Shown here in pieces: positions 14,514 to 21,233 of a stretch of DNA of 29,554 nucleotides (positions are counted from its first letter, which is position 1; the number at the start of each line of letters is the position of its first letter). A model generated the notes under the pieces. That model was not told the DNA's origin, made no database searches, and was given only the letters and a program-made list of their open reading frames with translations. The DNA comes from a virus, in the IMG/VR virus record IMGVR_UViG_3300043803_000660, positions 1-29,554 of that record. One strand, written 5' to 3'. A program made the translations under genes and the position numbers.

Positions 14514-15508
14514 AGCACGTCCCCCGTCCAGTTGGGCAACTGCTGGGCAGGCCAGCCGTTCACGCCAGAGAAGGCGATTGAGTAGCGGCCACTGATGTCA
14601 GACCAGCGGGCCCAAAACGATCCGTGCGGAATCTCAAGCGTCGTCCCCATCACCGCCCGGGGGCCGGTGTTCCACTTGCCCCACGAGTTGGCCACGAGCA
14701 CGAGCGGCTGGCCGTACGCCTTGCGGGTTTCGTCTCGGTCGTCCACGCCCAGGTACGCCATGGCGTGGTACCAGACGCCGCCGGATCGTTTGGACACGCC
14801 GTTGGTGTCTCGCGTGTTGATGAACGCTTCCGAGCCGCAGCTGCTGATGCAGTAGCCGTTGGCGATCAGATCACGCACTTCTTCAAACGTGCGGGCCCGT
14901 GTCGCCGTGCGAACGAGATGCTGCCGGCCGAGCTCGAGCACGCTGGCTGGCGGCTTTGTTGCTCCCCACTTGCCGGCCAGCTTGCCGTCGTACTTCGTCA
15001 GGTCGATGCCGAGGGCTTCGTACCGCTTACGCACCCACAGGCCGGATTCTTTCAGCACCACTTCGGCGGCGTGGTCGCAACTCCAACCGTCGCCGCCGTG
15101 CTGGCGAAACCAGTAGATGGCCTCAGTGCTTAGCACGCCGTCCCGCCGGGCAGCGTCTGCAAGATCAGGAGCACCTTCCACAAGGCCGGTGACTTCGTCG
15201 GGCTTGCCAGCGGCGATTTCGCAGGCGAGCGTGCCGAGGCAAGCGTTTCGGGTCGAGTGGCTGACGCAGTCGCCACGGGTCTGGGCCGATGCCGGCAGGC
15301 AGTCAGGAAACACCCGCTGCATGATCTCAAACGGCGCCCACAGTTTCCCCGCACCGCTGCCCACTAGCCCGTACCGTCGGCACGTCGTGCCGCCGTCCGG
15401 TGCTTGGCCCTGCATCAGCAGGTACTGAGTGAGCCGCTCAGACGCAGCCGGATCGGCGTAGACGCCGACGAGGCCAGCCAGGTACTCAGACTGTGCATCC
15501 CAAGGCAT
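14510..15508 (-). CDS. Papain-like cysteine peptidase
   Basis: A 332-aa protein from ATG 15508 behind AAGGAG. The catalytic set of a C1-type fold can be read in order: Gln76 and Cys81 in QTRGDCVSHSTRNAC, His248 in WYHAMAYLGVDD, and Asn274 in VANSWGKW. The NSWG motif and HAM-x-Y-x-G strand are diagnostic of the papain-like fold. No signal peptide, but membrane protein genes flank it on both sides. It may be a lytic or entry enzyme that cuts host envelope proteins, or a virion maturation protease; the first is favoured by its neighbours. No amidase, muramidase or other standard endolysin is visible. Confidence 0.75.
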   Translation of the reverse strand: MPWDAQSEYLAGLVGVYADPAASERLTQYLLMQGQAPDGGTTCRRYGLVGSGAGKLWAPFEIMQRVFPDCLPASAQTRGDCVSHSTRNACLGTLACEIAAGKPDEVTGLVEGAPDLADAARRDGVLSTEAIYWFRQHGGDGWSCDHAAEVVLKESGLWVRKRYEALGIDLTKYDGKLAGKWGATKPPASVLELGRQHLVRTATRARTFEEVRDLIANGYCISSCGSEAFINTRDTNGVSKRSGGVWYHAMAYLGVDDRDETRKAYGQPLVLVANSWGKWNTGPRAVMGTTLEIPHGSFWARWSDISGRYSIAFSGVNGWPAQQLPNWTGDVL

Positions 15509-15511
15509 CGC

Positions 15512-16123
15512 TCACTCCTTGGCCGTGCCGGCCCATGCGATTGCCTTGTAGAGCTCGACGACCTTGGCCCGTGTCTCAACGTCGATCGGGCGGGCGTCGA
15601 GGCTGAGCGTGTCGCCCATAGCCTTCTCAACGGCCTGGCGGAGGCCGGCGTAGGTGCCGGGCTTGTTCTCACCGATTCGCCGCCACCCGATGTCGAGAGC
15701 GAGCGTGGTGAACATCCGCAGGGCACGAGTGTCGGTCAGCACCACTTCGGTGCCCAGTTCGTCGCCGGCCACGACCGTGGCCGCCTTGCTCCACAGGTTG
15801 GCCCACAGCATGCGATCCCCAAGCGGTGCGGCCTTGAGTGCGTCAGCAATCGGCTGGACGGTGGCACGCATCGCAGAGCTCGGGGCATCGACGGTAATCA
15901 CGGGCACGGCCGGCGTGCTCGGCAGGCTCGGCATCGGCACCTTGCCCCAGGCTGCGGCGATCAAGAGGGCCGCTGCGGCGATTCGGCCGGCGAGGGCTCC
16001 GTGGGCCTTGGCGGCTTCGGCGGCCTTAGCGAGGTACCCAGCGATTTGCTGCCGGTACGGCGCAGCGAGGAAAGCAACTGCCGCCACCACGGCGGCGGTG
16101 CGTACGAGTGACTCATGGCTCAC
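15512..16123 (-). CDS. Membrane-associated protein with hydrophobic N terminus
   Basis: A 203-aa protein from GTG 16123, GTGA-coupled to the gene upstream. Two hydrophobic segments (about residues 8-23, RTAAVVAAVAFLAAPY, and 44-60, GRIAAAALLIAAAWG) suggest a membrane hairpin. A soluble C-terminal domain follows (VQPIADALKAAPLGDRMLWANLWSKAATVV, then MFTTLALDIGWRRIGENKPGTYAGL). Family not recognised. Its location directly before the papain-like peptidase suggests a membrane partner in the same module. Confidence 0.55.
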   Translation of the reverse strand: MSHESLVRTAAVVAAVAFLAAPYRQQIAGYLAKAAEAAKAHGALAGRIAAAALLIAAAWGKVPMPSLPSTPAVPVITVDAPSSAMRATVQPIADALKAAPLGDRMLWANLWSKAATVVAGDELGTEVVLTDTRALRMFTTLALDIGWRRIGENKPGTYAGLRQAVEKAMGDTLSLDARPIDVETRAKVVELYKAIAWAGTAKE

Positions 16124-16422
16124 CGGACGGCCTCCACCTGCTGCATCACCCAACGCACGAGATCCTCGCCCGCAGGCGTCTTGAGCACGGCGGCCAGCTT
16201 GCTCACCAACTGGTCGTCCACCTTGGCGTGCGTCTGTGCGGCCAGCCACTCGACGGCGTCCGCCACGACGAGAGAACGCCGGTACGGGTCGGGCTCAGCC
16301 ATGAACCGCTGGCCGTAGCCGATGAGCGGGGCCCATCGCTGCAGCAGCATGAGCGACTGCCACAGGTTCAGGCCGTTACCGTACTGCTCGAGCTCTTGCG
16401 GGGTGGCACCGTAGTCGGGCAT
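16120..16422 (-). CDS. Hypothetical helical protein
   Basis: A 100-aa protein from ATG 16422 behind GAGGAGGAC. It reads MPDYGATPQELEQYGNGLNLWQSLMLLQRWAP and then ADAVEWLAAQTHAKVDDQLVSKLAAVLKTPAGEDLVRWVMQQ, mostly amphipathic helices with several Trp. No membrane span or enzyme motif. It overlaps the next gene by 4 bases. Function unknown. Confidence 0.6.
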   Translation of the reverse strand: MPDYGATPQELEQYGNGLNLWQSLMLLQRWAPLIGYGQRFMAEPDPYRRSLVVADAVEWLAAQTHAKVDDQLVSKLAAVLKTPAGEDLVRWVMQQVEAVR

Positions 16423-16424
16423 GG

Positions 16425-16697
16425 CTAGTCCTCCTCATCGGATTCTGCCTCCCCACCGGCATCCTCTTGCAGTGGCGTGACGTTGATCGTCTCGTTCAGC
16501 CAGTCGTACGCTGCGTCGTAGGAATCCTTCGCCTCCTCAAAGGCGTCTTTGCGGTCTAGGCGAAACGGCTGCTTGAAAACCTCTTCGTCGATGAGTTTTC
16601 CGCTGCCGTCGGTCATGTAGATGTAGGCGTACTGCTGGCCGTACTCCACGACGATCCGACGCAGCACGTCCTCGCGGCCCTTCGGTGCCATGGTCAT
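16425..16697 (-). CDS. Small acidic-tailed protein of unknown function
   Basis: A 90-aa protein. I take ATG 16697, which overlaps the upstream stop (ATGA) and has AGGA in front; an ATG six bases later is possible. It reads VLRRIVVEYGQQYAYIYMTDGSGKLIDEEVF, then a helix KDAFEEAKDSYDAAYDWL, and an acidic end EDAGGEAESDEED. Function unknown; the acidic tail resembles those of DNA-mimic or protein-binding phage factors, but that is speculation. Confidence 0.55.
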   Translation of the reverse strand: MTMAPKGREDVLRRIVVEYGQQYAYIYMTDGSGKLIDEEVFKQPFRLDRKDAFEEAKDSYDAAYDWLNETINVTPLQEDAGGEAESDEED

Positions 16698-17071
16698 CGG
16701 TCCTGCTCCCATAGGTCCGCTAGGTTGCCCTCGTAGCCAACTGCCTCTTTCGTCTCGTGATCCATCGGGATCCGCTGAATGCTGACGTGCCGTGTCTTCG
16801 TCACCCGGCGATCCTCACGGGTGTCGTCGCTCCACGTCGCTTGGATCTGCAGGCAGGCGTCTCGGATCTCGGTGGTCGTCGGATCCCGCTGACGTACCGG
16901 CTTGGCCCTGAGCTTGCGGTCGTGCCGCCGGGGCAGCTGCCACACGACGGCCAGGCGGATGACTTGGTCCCGGGAAATAGTCCACCGCTCGCACAATGCA
17001 CGCATCGGCATGTGCGTCGCCCAGTCAGCACGGAACGCCGTCAGGCTGATGGTTGCGGTGTCGCCTCGCAT
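16694..17071 (-). CDS. Helix-turn-helix DNA-binding protein
   Basis: A 125-aa protein. Start ATG 17071 lies inside the end of the glycosyltransferase gene and is preceded by GGAG. Residues 20-45 (MRALCERWTISRDQVIRLAVVWQLP) form a helix-turn-helix, followed by a basic wing (RRHDRKLRAKPVRQRD). The C-terminal half includes EIRDACLQIQATWSDDTREDRRV and HVSIQRIPMDHE. It could be a late regulator. Its frame starts within a longer open frame, but upstream codons look like a shadow of the glycosyltransferase. Confidence 0.6.
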   Translation of the reverse strand: MRGDTATISLTAFRADWATHMPMRALCERWTISRDQVIRLAVVWQLPRRHDRKLRAKPVRQRDPTTTEIRDACLQIQATWSDDTREDRRVTKTRHVSIQRIPMDHETKEAVGYEGNLADLWEQDR

Positions 17072-17928
17072 GGCTCCATCCACGACACGATCGTTCTCAT
17101 CGACGGACACACATACAGCATCTGCCCAGTGGCCCGGGCGATGCCCTTGTGGAACGGCACATGCTCGCAGTCCGTCGTGCCGTCGTACGTGCCGGCCAGG
17201 TAGGCATCGGTGCGGTAGATCGCCATGCCGCCGAACGCACTCGACACGAGAGCGGGCGGCGATCCCACGGGCGGCATCCATGTGTATCCGAACCCGCCTC
17301 GGCCGCCTCGGTACTGGTCCCAGTAGCAGTCCCGCTGGCCAACGCCACGCAACGCCCACAGGTCATAGTGAGCCCACTGCGGGCCATTGCCGAAGTCGTA
17401 CTGAAACAAACTCACGCTGGCCATGCCGTAGGCACCCTGCTTCTCAACGAGGCAGCCGACGCCGTTTACCAGCCCGTGCTGCGAGAAGCCCGCCCATAAG
17501 TCGAAGTCCATGACGATGACGTAGTCGGAGCGTGCGGCACACTGCCGCACCCACTGCTGACAAGCGTGCCGGTACTCGGCGAGTGCCACGGTGCGGCGGC
17601 CGGCGAACTCACCCGGCAGGTGCGGGCGACCTAAGACCTCGTAGTGAAACGTGGCGTGACTGTGCCGGCGGGAGAACTCGGCCAGCACGTCCAGAGTGTC
17701 GTCCGTGCAGTCGTTGCTCTCGATATGCAGCTGCCACGACTTGCAATGCTGGCCGAGGGCCTCGACTCGCCGCAGGTTGTCGGCCAGCTGCGGGCCGCAG
17801 TTGCGAGCCAGGCCGACGACGGCGATGGACGAGTGCCGCAGCCGCTCGAGCCCTTCGGCGTGGCGGCGGTCGAACTCCTCGGCGAAGTCGGGGTGCGGCA
17901 TCCACAGGTCGGCATCTAGGTCAGGCAT
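17041..17928 (-). CDS. Glycosyltransferase, CAP59/CMT1-like or GT2-like
   Basis: A 295-aa protein from ATG 17928 behind GAGGAG; it overlaps the upstream gene by 8 bases. Features in order: SIAVVGLARNCGPQLADNL (nucleotide-binding start), LHIESNDCTDDTLDVL (the E-S-N-D-x-T-D-D-T motif), DYVIVMDFDLWAG with the D-x-D metal site, and a C-terminal SSAFGGMAIYRTDAYLAGTY..CEHVPFHKG acceptor-site region. The combination recalls fungal-type capsule mannosyltransferases (GT69) and related bacterial proteins. With the next two genes it forms a sugar-modification block, targeting perhaps virion protein or phage DNA. Confidence 0.75.
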   Translation of the reverse strand: MPDLDADLWMPHPDFAEEFDRRHAEGLERLRHSSIAVVGLARNCGPQLADNLRRVEALGQHCKSWQLHIESNDCTDDTLDVLAEFSRRHSHATFHYEVLGRPHLPGEFAGRRTVALAEYRHACQQWVRQCAARSDYVIVMDFDLWAGFSQHGLVNGVGCLVEKQGAYGMASVSLFQYDFGNGPQWAHYDLWALRGVGQRDCYWDQYRGGRGGFGYTWMPPVGSPPALVSSAFGGMAIYRTDAYLAGTYDGTTDCEHVPFHKGIARATGQMLYVCPSMRTIVSWMEPCEATPQPSA

Positions 17929-18688
17929 ACGGCACTCCTCGCTTGCCGCACAGGGCGGCCGACACGCTCCACGGGAAGTTGGTGGACCGCAGGAACTGCC
18001 GCACTCGGTGCATGTACTCCGCGGCCTCGGGACCCGCGCGGTGCGTGTGCCCGTAGCCAGCGGTGTCGTCCGTGAAGACGGCCCCGTCCTGCGGCACGTA
18101 GACAGCCCCGGCGGTGCCGGCCACGACGCTGTAGGCGATGCAGTCGCTCCACGGCCCCATGTTCCACCACTGGTGCTGGCCGAGCTTGAGCAGCCACTGC
18201 AACTGGATTGCCGCCCCGATGCCCGTCTCCGTGGGCACGGGCCACTCCCGCAGCCGGCGGCGAACGTCGGCCGGCGTCATGGTCGTCGTGGACTCCAGCC
18301 CGCAGCCGACGTGGCCCACGATCTGCCCGGCCGGGCTCGCCACCTTGTAGTCGTGGAACACCACGGCGGCCGTCGGGAACCGTTCCACGCTCTCGACGAT
18401 GCCGGGAAGCAGGCGGTCGTCGGCCCCCATGCAGATGACGTGCGAGCCCACGAGCGACGGGTACACCGTTGCCGCAGCGGCTTGCCAATCCGCTGCCTTC
18501 TCGTGGTGCCGCACGTAGCGGATGCACGGGTAGACGCCCTGCAGCTGCTTCACGATGCCGGGCGTGTCGTCCGTGCTGGCGTCGTCGATCACGACGACTT
18601 CGGCCGGGCTCTGGCACGCAGACGACACGATGGCACGGCCCAGCGTGGCCGCTCGGTCCCACGTCGGGATGACGACAGACACGCTCAC
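17921..18688 (-). CDS. Family 2 glycosyltransferase
   Basis: A 255-aa protein from GTG 18688, GTGA-coupled to the methyltransferase stop. The N terminus is a textbook GT2 start: SVSVVIPTWDRAATLGRAI, then EVVVIDDASTDDTPGIV. The D-x-D-like site is HVICMGADDRLLPG. The C-terminal half has QWWNMGPWSDCIAYSVV and AVFTDDTAGYGH. Such enzymes move a sugar from a nucleotide sugar to an acceptor in the cytoplasm. The acceptor is unknown; the adjacent methyltransferase and second glycosyltransferase suggest a multistep modification. Confidence 0.85.
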   Translation of the reverse strand: MSVSVVIPTWDRAATLGRAIVSSACQSPAEVVVIDDASTDDTPGIVKQLQGVYPCIRYVRHHEKAADWQAAAATVYPSLVGSHVICMGADDRLLPGIVESVERFPTAAVVFHDYKVASPAGQIVGHVGCGLESTTTMTPADVRRRLREWPVPTETGIGAAIQLQWLLKLGQHQWWNMGPWSDCIAYSVVAGTAGAVYVPQDGAVFTDDTAGYGHTHRAGPEAAEYMHRVRQFLRSTNFPWSVSAALCGKRGVPYA

Positions 18689-19353
18689 AGCGTTGCTCCC
18701 GTGCAGATGGCAAGCCGGTAGTGGCACATCGGCCCGTAGCCCGTGTGGAGAGTCTCGTCATTCATACCGAACACGAAGACGTTTCGGAAGCACCGCTTGA
18801 GCGTGGACCGCAGCCCGTCCTCGGTCTTGCAGTTCACATGCCCGGCCCGGCTGAGCTCGGACGCATGCGGCTGCGACTCCAGCGAAGGCATCCCGCAGAT
18901 GAACGTGCCGTACTCGCCGATGCTAAGGGCCACGTTGCCAAGAAACGCCCCCTCATGGTGCGGCGGGATGTGCTCGAGCACGTCTAGGGCGTAGGCGGCG
19001 TCGAAGAGTTTCGGCAGACGATCCGGCACGTAGCGTGGCCCGGCCACCATGTCGTGCTGCATCAGCATCACGTTGCCTGGCCGCTGCCGGGAGCGGGCCT
19101 CGTCGATGAAGGCGGCGTCGAAGTCGGTGGCGATGACGTTGCCGACGGCCTGGGCCACGATGCGGGTGGCGAACGCATCGCCGCAGCCGATCTCCAGCAC
19201 CCAATCGCAGCCGGCCAGCACACGAGCCACGAACTTATACCGAGCCAGCGTGAAGCCGAGCCGCTTGGCGTCGATCTCGTACGTGTGCGAGCTCATGGCA
19301 CCGAGAGCGTGCCGCTCGTAGTCGTTGAACACGGCGTACTGTGGCTCGCTCAC
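18685..19353 (-). CDS. SAM-dependent methyltransferase, class I
   Basis: A 222-aa protein from GTG 19353, GTGA-coupled to rusA. Motif I is WVLEIGCGDAFATRIVAQAV, followed by an acidic residue after VIATDFD (motif II) and FDAAYALDVLEHIPPHHEG (motif IV region with the usual DVLEH). This is the Methyltransf_11/25-like small-molecule or sugar methyltransferase pattern; it lacks the DPPY or PC motifs of DNA methyltransferases. Next to two glycosyltransferases, methylation of a sugar is the most likely role. Confidence 0.82.
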   Translation of the reverse strand: MSEPQYAVFNDYERHALGAMSSHTYEIDAKRLGFTLARYKFVARVLAGCDWVLEIGCGDAFATRIVAQAVGNVIATDFDAAFIDEARSRQRPGNVMLMQHDMVAGPRYVPDRLPKLFDAAYALDVLEHIPPHHEGAFLGNVALSIGEYGTFICGMPSLESQPHASELSRAGHVNCKTEDGLRSTLKRCFRNVFVFGMNDETLHTGYGPMCHYRLAICTGATL

Positions 19354-19748
19354 GAGATCCGCACGGTCGTCCGTGCCTCCTGTCCGTAGCTCTTCTCGAC
19401 CACTAGGCGGGCCACTAGCGTGTCGTCGCCCATCACGTCCTGCAGTGCGTCCAGCACGGCCTTCGCCAGGTTGTCCACGTCGGGCCTCGGTAGCCGTGGT
19501 GCCGTGGGCTTCACGCCAGCCTTGGTCATGTGCGACTTCGGCCGCTGAAAAACGGCGTCGATCACCACGTTCAGAGGCTCGCCGGTCTCGCCCAGCCCGG
19601 CCGCTCGAGCAGCTGCTGCCAGCAAGTGCCGGTACGCATGCACCGGGTGCTCTTTGGGCACATACGCCCGTGCGAACCCGCCCCGAGTCGAGACTCGTGG
19701 CCTCGGCTGCGGGACGGGCTCGCCGGGGATGGTGAACGTGACGGCCAA
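19350..19748 (-). CDS. rusA: RusA-type Holliday junction resolvase
   Basis: A 132-aa protein from ATG 19748, three bases after the upstream stop. The N terminus TFTIPGEPVPQPRPRVSTRGG and the core RPDVDNLAKAVLDALQDVMGDDTLVARLVVEKSYG carry the family signature, including the catalytic acidic residues in D-x-DN and DD. The basic patch RPKSH binds DNA. RusA dimers cut Holliday junctions; phages use them to resolve recombination intermediates before packaging, in line with the RecT-like protein at the right end. Length fits the family (about 120-140 aa). Confidence 0.93.
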   Translation of the reverse strand: MAVTFTIPGEPVPQPRPRVSTRGGFARAYVPKEHPVHAYRHLLAAAARAAGLGETGEPLNVVIDAVFQRPKSHMTKAGVKPTAPRLPRPDVDNLAKAVLDALQDVMGDDTLVARLVVEKSYGQEARTTVRIS

Positions 19749-19751
19749 GGC

Positions 19752-20051
19752 TCACCGATAGCGGATGACGGCGAACCACATGCGGCGGACGGGCGACCAC
19801 GCCACGCCTTCCTCGATGATGGCTCGACGGCCGAAGAAGCAGCAGTTTCGACGGGCCGCCTCCGGCGTCGATCCGCAACCGATGCCCTCGTACTGGCCGC
19901 AGCTGCTGTGAACCAGCGAGCCACGACGGGCGATCACGACGGCGTGGTCACTGGCACTGACGACCGAGCCACGACGAGCCACCACGGTGGTGTCGGCGTT
20001 GGCGTGAATGCAGACCAGGGCAGCGAGCAGAACCAACAGGCAGCGAAACAT
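19752..20051 (-). CDS. Secreted Cys-rich protein
   Basis: A 99-aa protein from ATG 20051 behind GGAGGA. MFRCLLVLLAALVCIHANA is a clear signal peptide with an A-N-A cleavage site, giving a mature part of about 80 residues. The mature chain is basic with Cys residues in SSCGQYEGIGCGS and RRNCCFF, and two near repeats VVARRGS and VIARRGS at the start. The 'G..CG.TPE.A..N.C..G' pattern suggests a small exported fold seen in environmental genomes. Role unknown; it might act in the periplasm on superinfection or host defence. Confidence 0.6.
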   Translation of the reverse strand: MFRCLLVLLAALVCIHANADTTVVARRGSVVSASDHAVVIARRGSLVHSSCGQYEGIGCGSTPEAARRNCCFFGRRAIIEEGVAWSPVRRMWFAVIRYR

Positions 20052-20231
20052 GGCAATCCTCCGTGAGCTCCCGGTATCCGCCGGGACGCACGCAGGATGC
20101 CAAGGCTGTCAAGCGAGCAGACTATGCAGCACTCGGTAACGCCGTGCCTCGCGTCACGCGGCCGGGCGGCGCGGGATCGGCGGGGTGCTATGCGGAACGC
20201 CCGCCGCTATCGGGTTCCACATACACAGTGG
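20052..20231. other. Non-coding left flank of the cassette array
   Basis: No supported gene. On the minus strand it carries the ribosome site for the secreted protein gene and a hairpin TCCCGG-TATCCG-CCGGGA at 20069-20086. A second imperfect hairpin spans 20185-20226 (TAT-G..GGAA..CCCG pairing with CGGG-TTCC..ATA), ending just before G^TTATGC at 20231. A TTGACA (minus strand, 20112-20107) lacks a good -10 partner. The right edge is the junction where the first cassette begins. Confidence 0.5.
20185..20226. repeat. Hairpin at the left junction of the cassette array (possible degenerate site or attI-like position)
   Basis: Left arm GTG-C-TATG-C-GGAA-CG-CCCG pairs with CGGG-TTCC-A-CATA-CAC. The right arm plus the following GTTATGC has the same order as an attC right arm (L', spacer, R'), but there is no R'' AAC partner on the left and no regular extra G/A bases. 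It may be a decayed attC, the original insertion site, or a terminator for the membrane protein gene on the minus strand. Confidence 0.35.
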
Positions 20232-20456
20232 TTATGCGTTTCCAGCGATGAGTCGCACGAGCCATATCGCACCATGGAATGCGTGCGCCAAAACGCAGCC
20301 AAGAAAAACAAGCACAATCGCCATTCCAAACACCGAAAAGGGAAACAAAAACAGCCCAAGAATGGCAAACCCTACCGGATCGTCATCCGGGATCGGGCAG
20401 ATGCGACCGCGCTCATAACCACGCGATGGAATGGACTGCTCGTCGTTGTCTGTCAT
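20232..20456 (-). CDS. Cassette gene 1: small two-span membrane protein
   Basis: A 74-aa protein from ATG 20456, with AGGAG nine bases upstream; both lie in the loop of attC at 20415-20501. Residues 1-17 are encoded by attC sequence (including SIPSRGYE over the R'' arm). After PIPDDDPVG come two membrane segments, FAILGLFLFPFSVFGMAIVLVFLGCVLAHAF, with little loop between. The TAA stop (20234-20232) is made by the G^TTATGC crossover site. Low GC compared with phage genes. Function unknown; a short holin-like or immunity-type membrane protein is possible. Confidence 0.7.
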   Translation of the reverse strand: MTDNDEQSIPSRGYERGRICPIPDDDPVGFAILGLFLFPFSVFGMAIVLVFLGCVLAHAFHGAIWLVRLIAGNA

Positions 20457-20501
20457 GGTGTCATACTCCTGTGTTCGCAGCCATTCATCTCTGCGCGTTC
20501 G
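20415..20501 (+). repeat. attC site 1 (87 bp)
   Basis: ATAAC (R'') - spacer - GAT (20425-20427) - extra G 20428 - GAATGG - extra A 20435 - CTGC, pairing with GCAG (20477-20480) - CCATTC - ATC (20487-20489) - spacer TCTGCGC - GTTCG (R', 20497-20501). The two unpaired bases are six apart in the left arm, as in canonical integron attC sites. The loop contains, on the minus strand, the ribosome site and start codon of the 74-aa membrane protein. Confidence 0.88.
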
Positions 20502-20506
20502 CCTAC

Positions 20507-21193
20507 TCAAAACAGCGTTCCCTGGCTCAGTCGGTTCGCAGCCGCCTCGCAATACTTCTCACTGATCTCGATCCCAACGGCCTGCCGTCCTTCGAGTTTC
20601 GCCGCGACGAGAGTGGTGCCGCTGCCCATGAATGGGTCGAGCACCGTCACCGCGTCTGGGACGAGCGACAGGCACCACCGCATGAGAACCAGCGGCTTTT
20701 GCGTCGGGTGAATGTAGCCAAGCCCAGGCCCGTTCTCCTTTGCGGCACAACCACCTCCACCCCAGTTCTTCCGAAACAGCCTCGCTGGCGTCGGAATGCT
20801 GGTCCATGCGAACTCGCAATCGGATTGGTCGTTAGTCCAGTCTGTGACTCGCTTGTCCCAAACCAGCCATGCGTTGGTTGGTGGGAGCTTCAACGTGTAA
20901 TAGTTCCCGCCCCAGATTATTTGTTCGTGGGCTGCGTCCATCACAAAAGCCGGCTCGAATGGTTTATCGTCTCCGTGGATTCGTTTTCCAGGCTTGCGCT
21001 TCGGGCCGACTGGCGTTTGCCAGTTGATCCCATACGGCGGGTCGGTCAGCAGGAGGTCGAACCGATCCAGAAACGGCAACACCTTCCGGCAGTCGGCGTT
21101 GTAGATCGTGATCCCGTCCCGGTCGTAGTAGGGCGTGAAGGGGACGGGCGAACCAACGGATGCAGCGGACAGCGTTGCATCGTCTTTAGGCAT
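20507..21193 (-). CDS. Cassette gene 2: DNA adenine/cytosine-N4 methyltransferase, beta type
   Basis: A 228-aa protein. I choose ATG 21193, six bases after AAAGGA; a start at 21208 is also open. The catalytic motif is LLTDPPYGINW near residue 50, followed by a target-recognition middle part (RIHGDDKPFEPAF, IIWGGNYYTL) and a C-terminal SAM site DPFMGSGTTLVAAKLEGRQAVGIEISEKYCEAAANRL. DPPY before F-x-G-SG is the beta order of N6/N4 amino-methyltransferases. It contains HPTQKP, the usual helper motif. Ribosome site and first residues (MPKDDATLSAA) lie within attC 21149-21233. No partner nuclease gene is visible, so self-protection against host restriction is likely. Confidence 0.9.
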   Translation of the reverse strand: MPKDDATLSAASVGSPVPFTPYYDRDGITIYNADCRKVLPFLDRFDLLLTDPPYGINWQTPVGPKRKPGKRIHGDDKPFEPAFVMDAAHEQIIWGGNYYTLKLPPTNAWLVWDKRVTDWTNDQSDCEFAWTSIPTPARLFRKNWGGGGCAAKENGPGLGYIHPTQKPLVLMRWCLSLVPDAVTVLDPFMGSGTTLVAAKLEGRQAVGIEISEKYCEAAANRLSQGTLF

Positions 21194-21233
21194 AGTGAGT
21201 CCTTTCATCGCTGCCGCTGATCCTGTGCGTTAT
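21149..21233 (+). repeat. attC site 2 (85 bp)
   Basis: CGAAC (R'', 21149-21153) - CAACG spacer - GAT (21159-21161) - extra G 21162 - CAGCGG - extra A 21169 - CAGCG (21170-21174), pairing with CGCTG (21209-21213) - CCGCTG - ATC (21220-21222) - CTGTGC spacer - GTTAT (R', 21229-21233). All fourteen L-stem base pairs are perfect. The loop includes the start codon and ribosome site of the methyltransferase on the minus strand; the R' crossover site supplies the stop codon of the gene to its right. Confidence 0.92.

Noticed and set aside
20107-20112. TTGACA on the minus strand as a promoter for the secreted protein gene
   Set aside because: No acceptable -10 box at 16-18 bases, so only the -35 hexamer matches.
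20279-21220. 313-codon plus-strand open frame across the cassette array
   Set aside because: It crosses two attC sites and is antisense to two well-supported cassette genes; the H-A-M-E-W stretch is just attC sequence read as protein.
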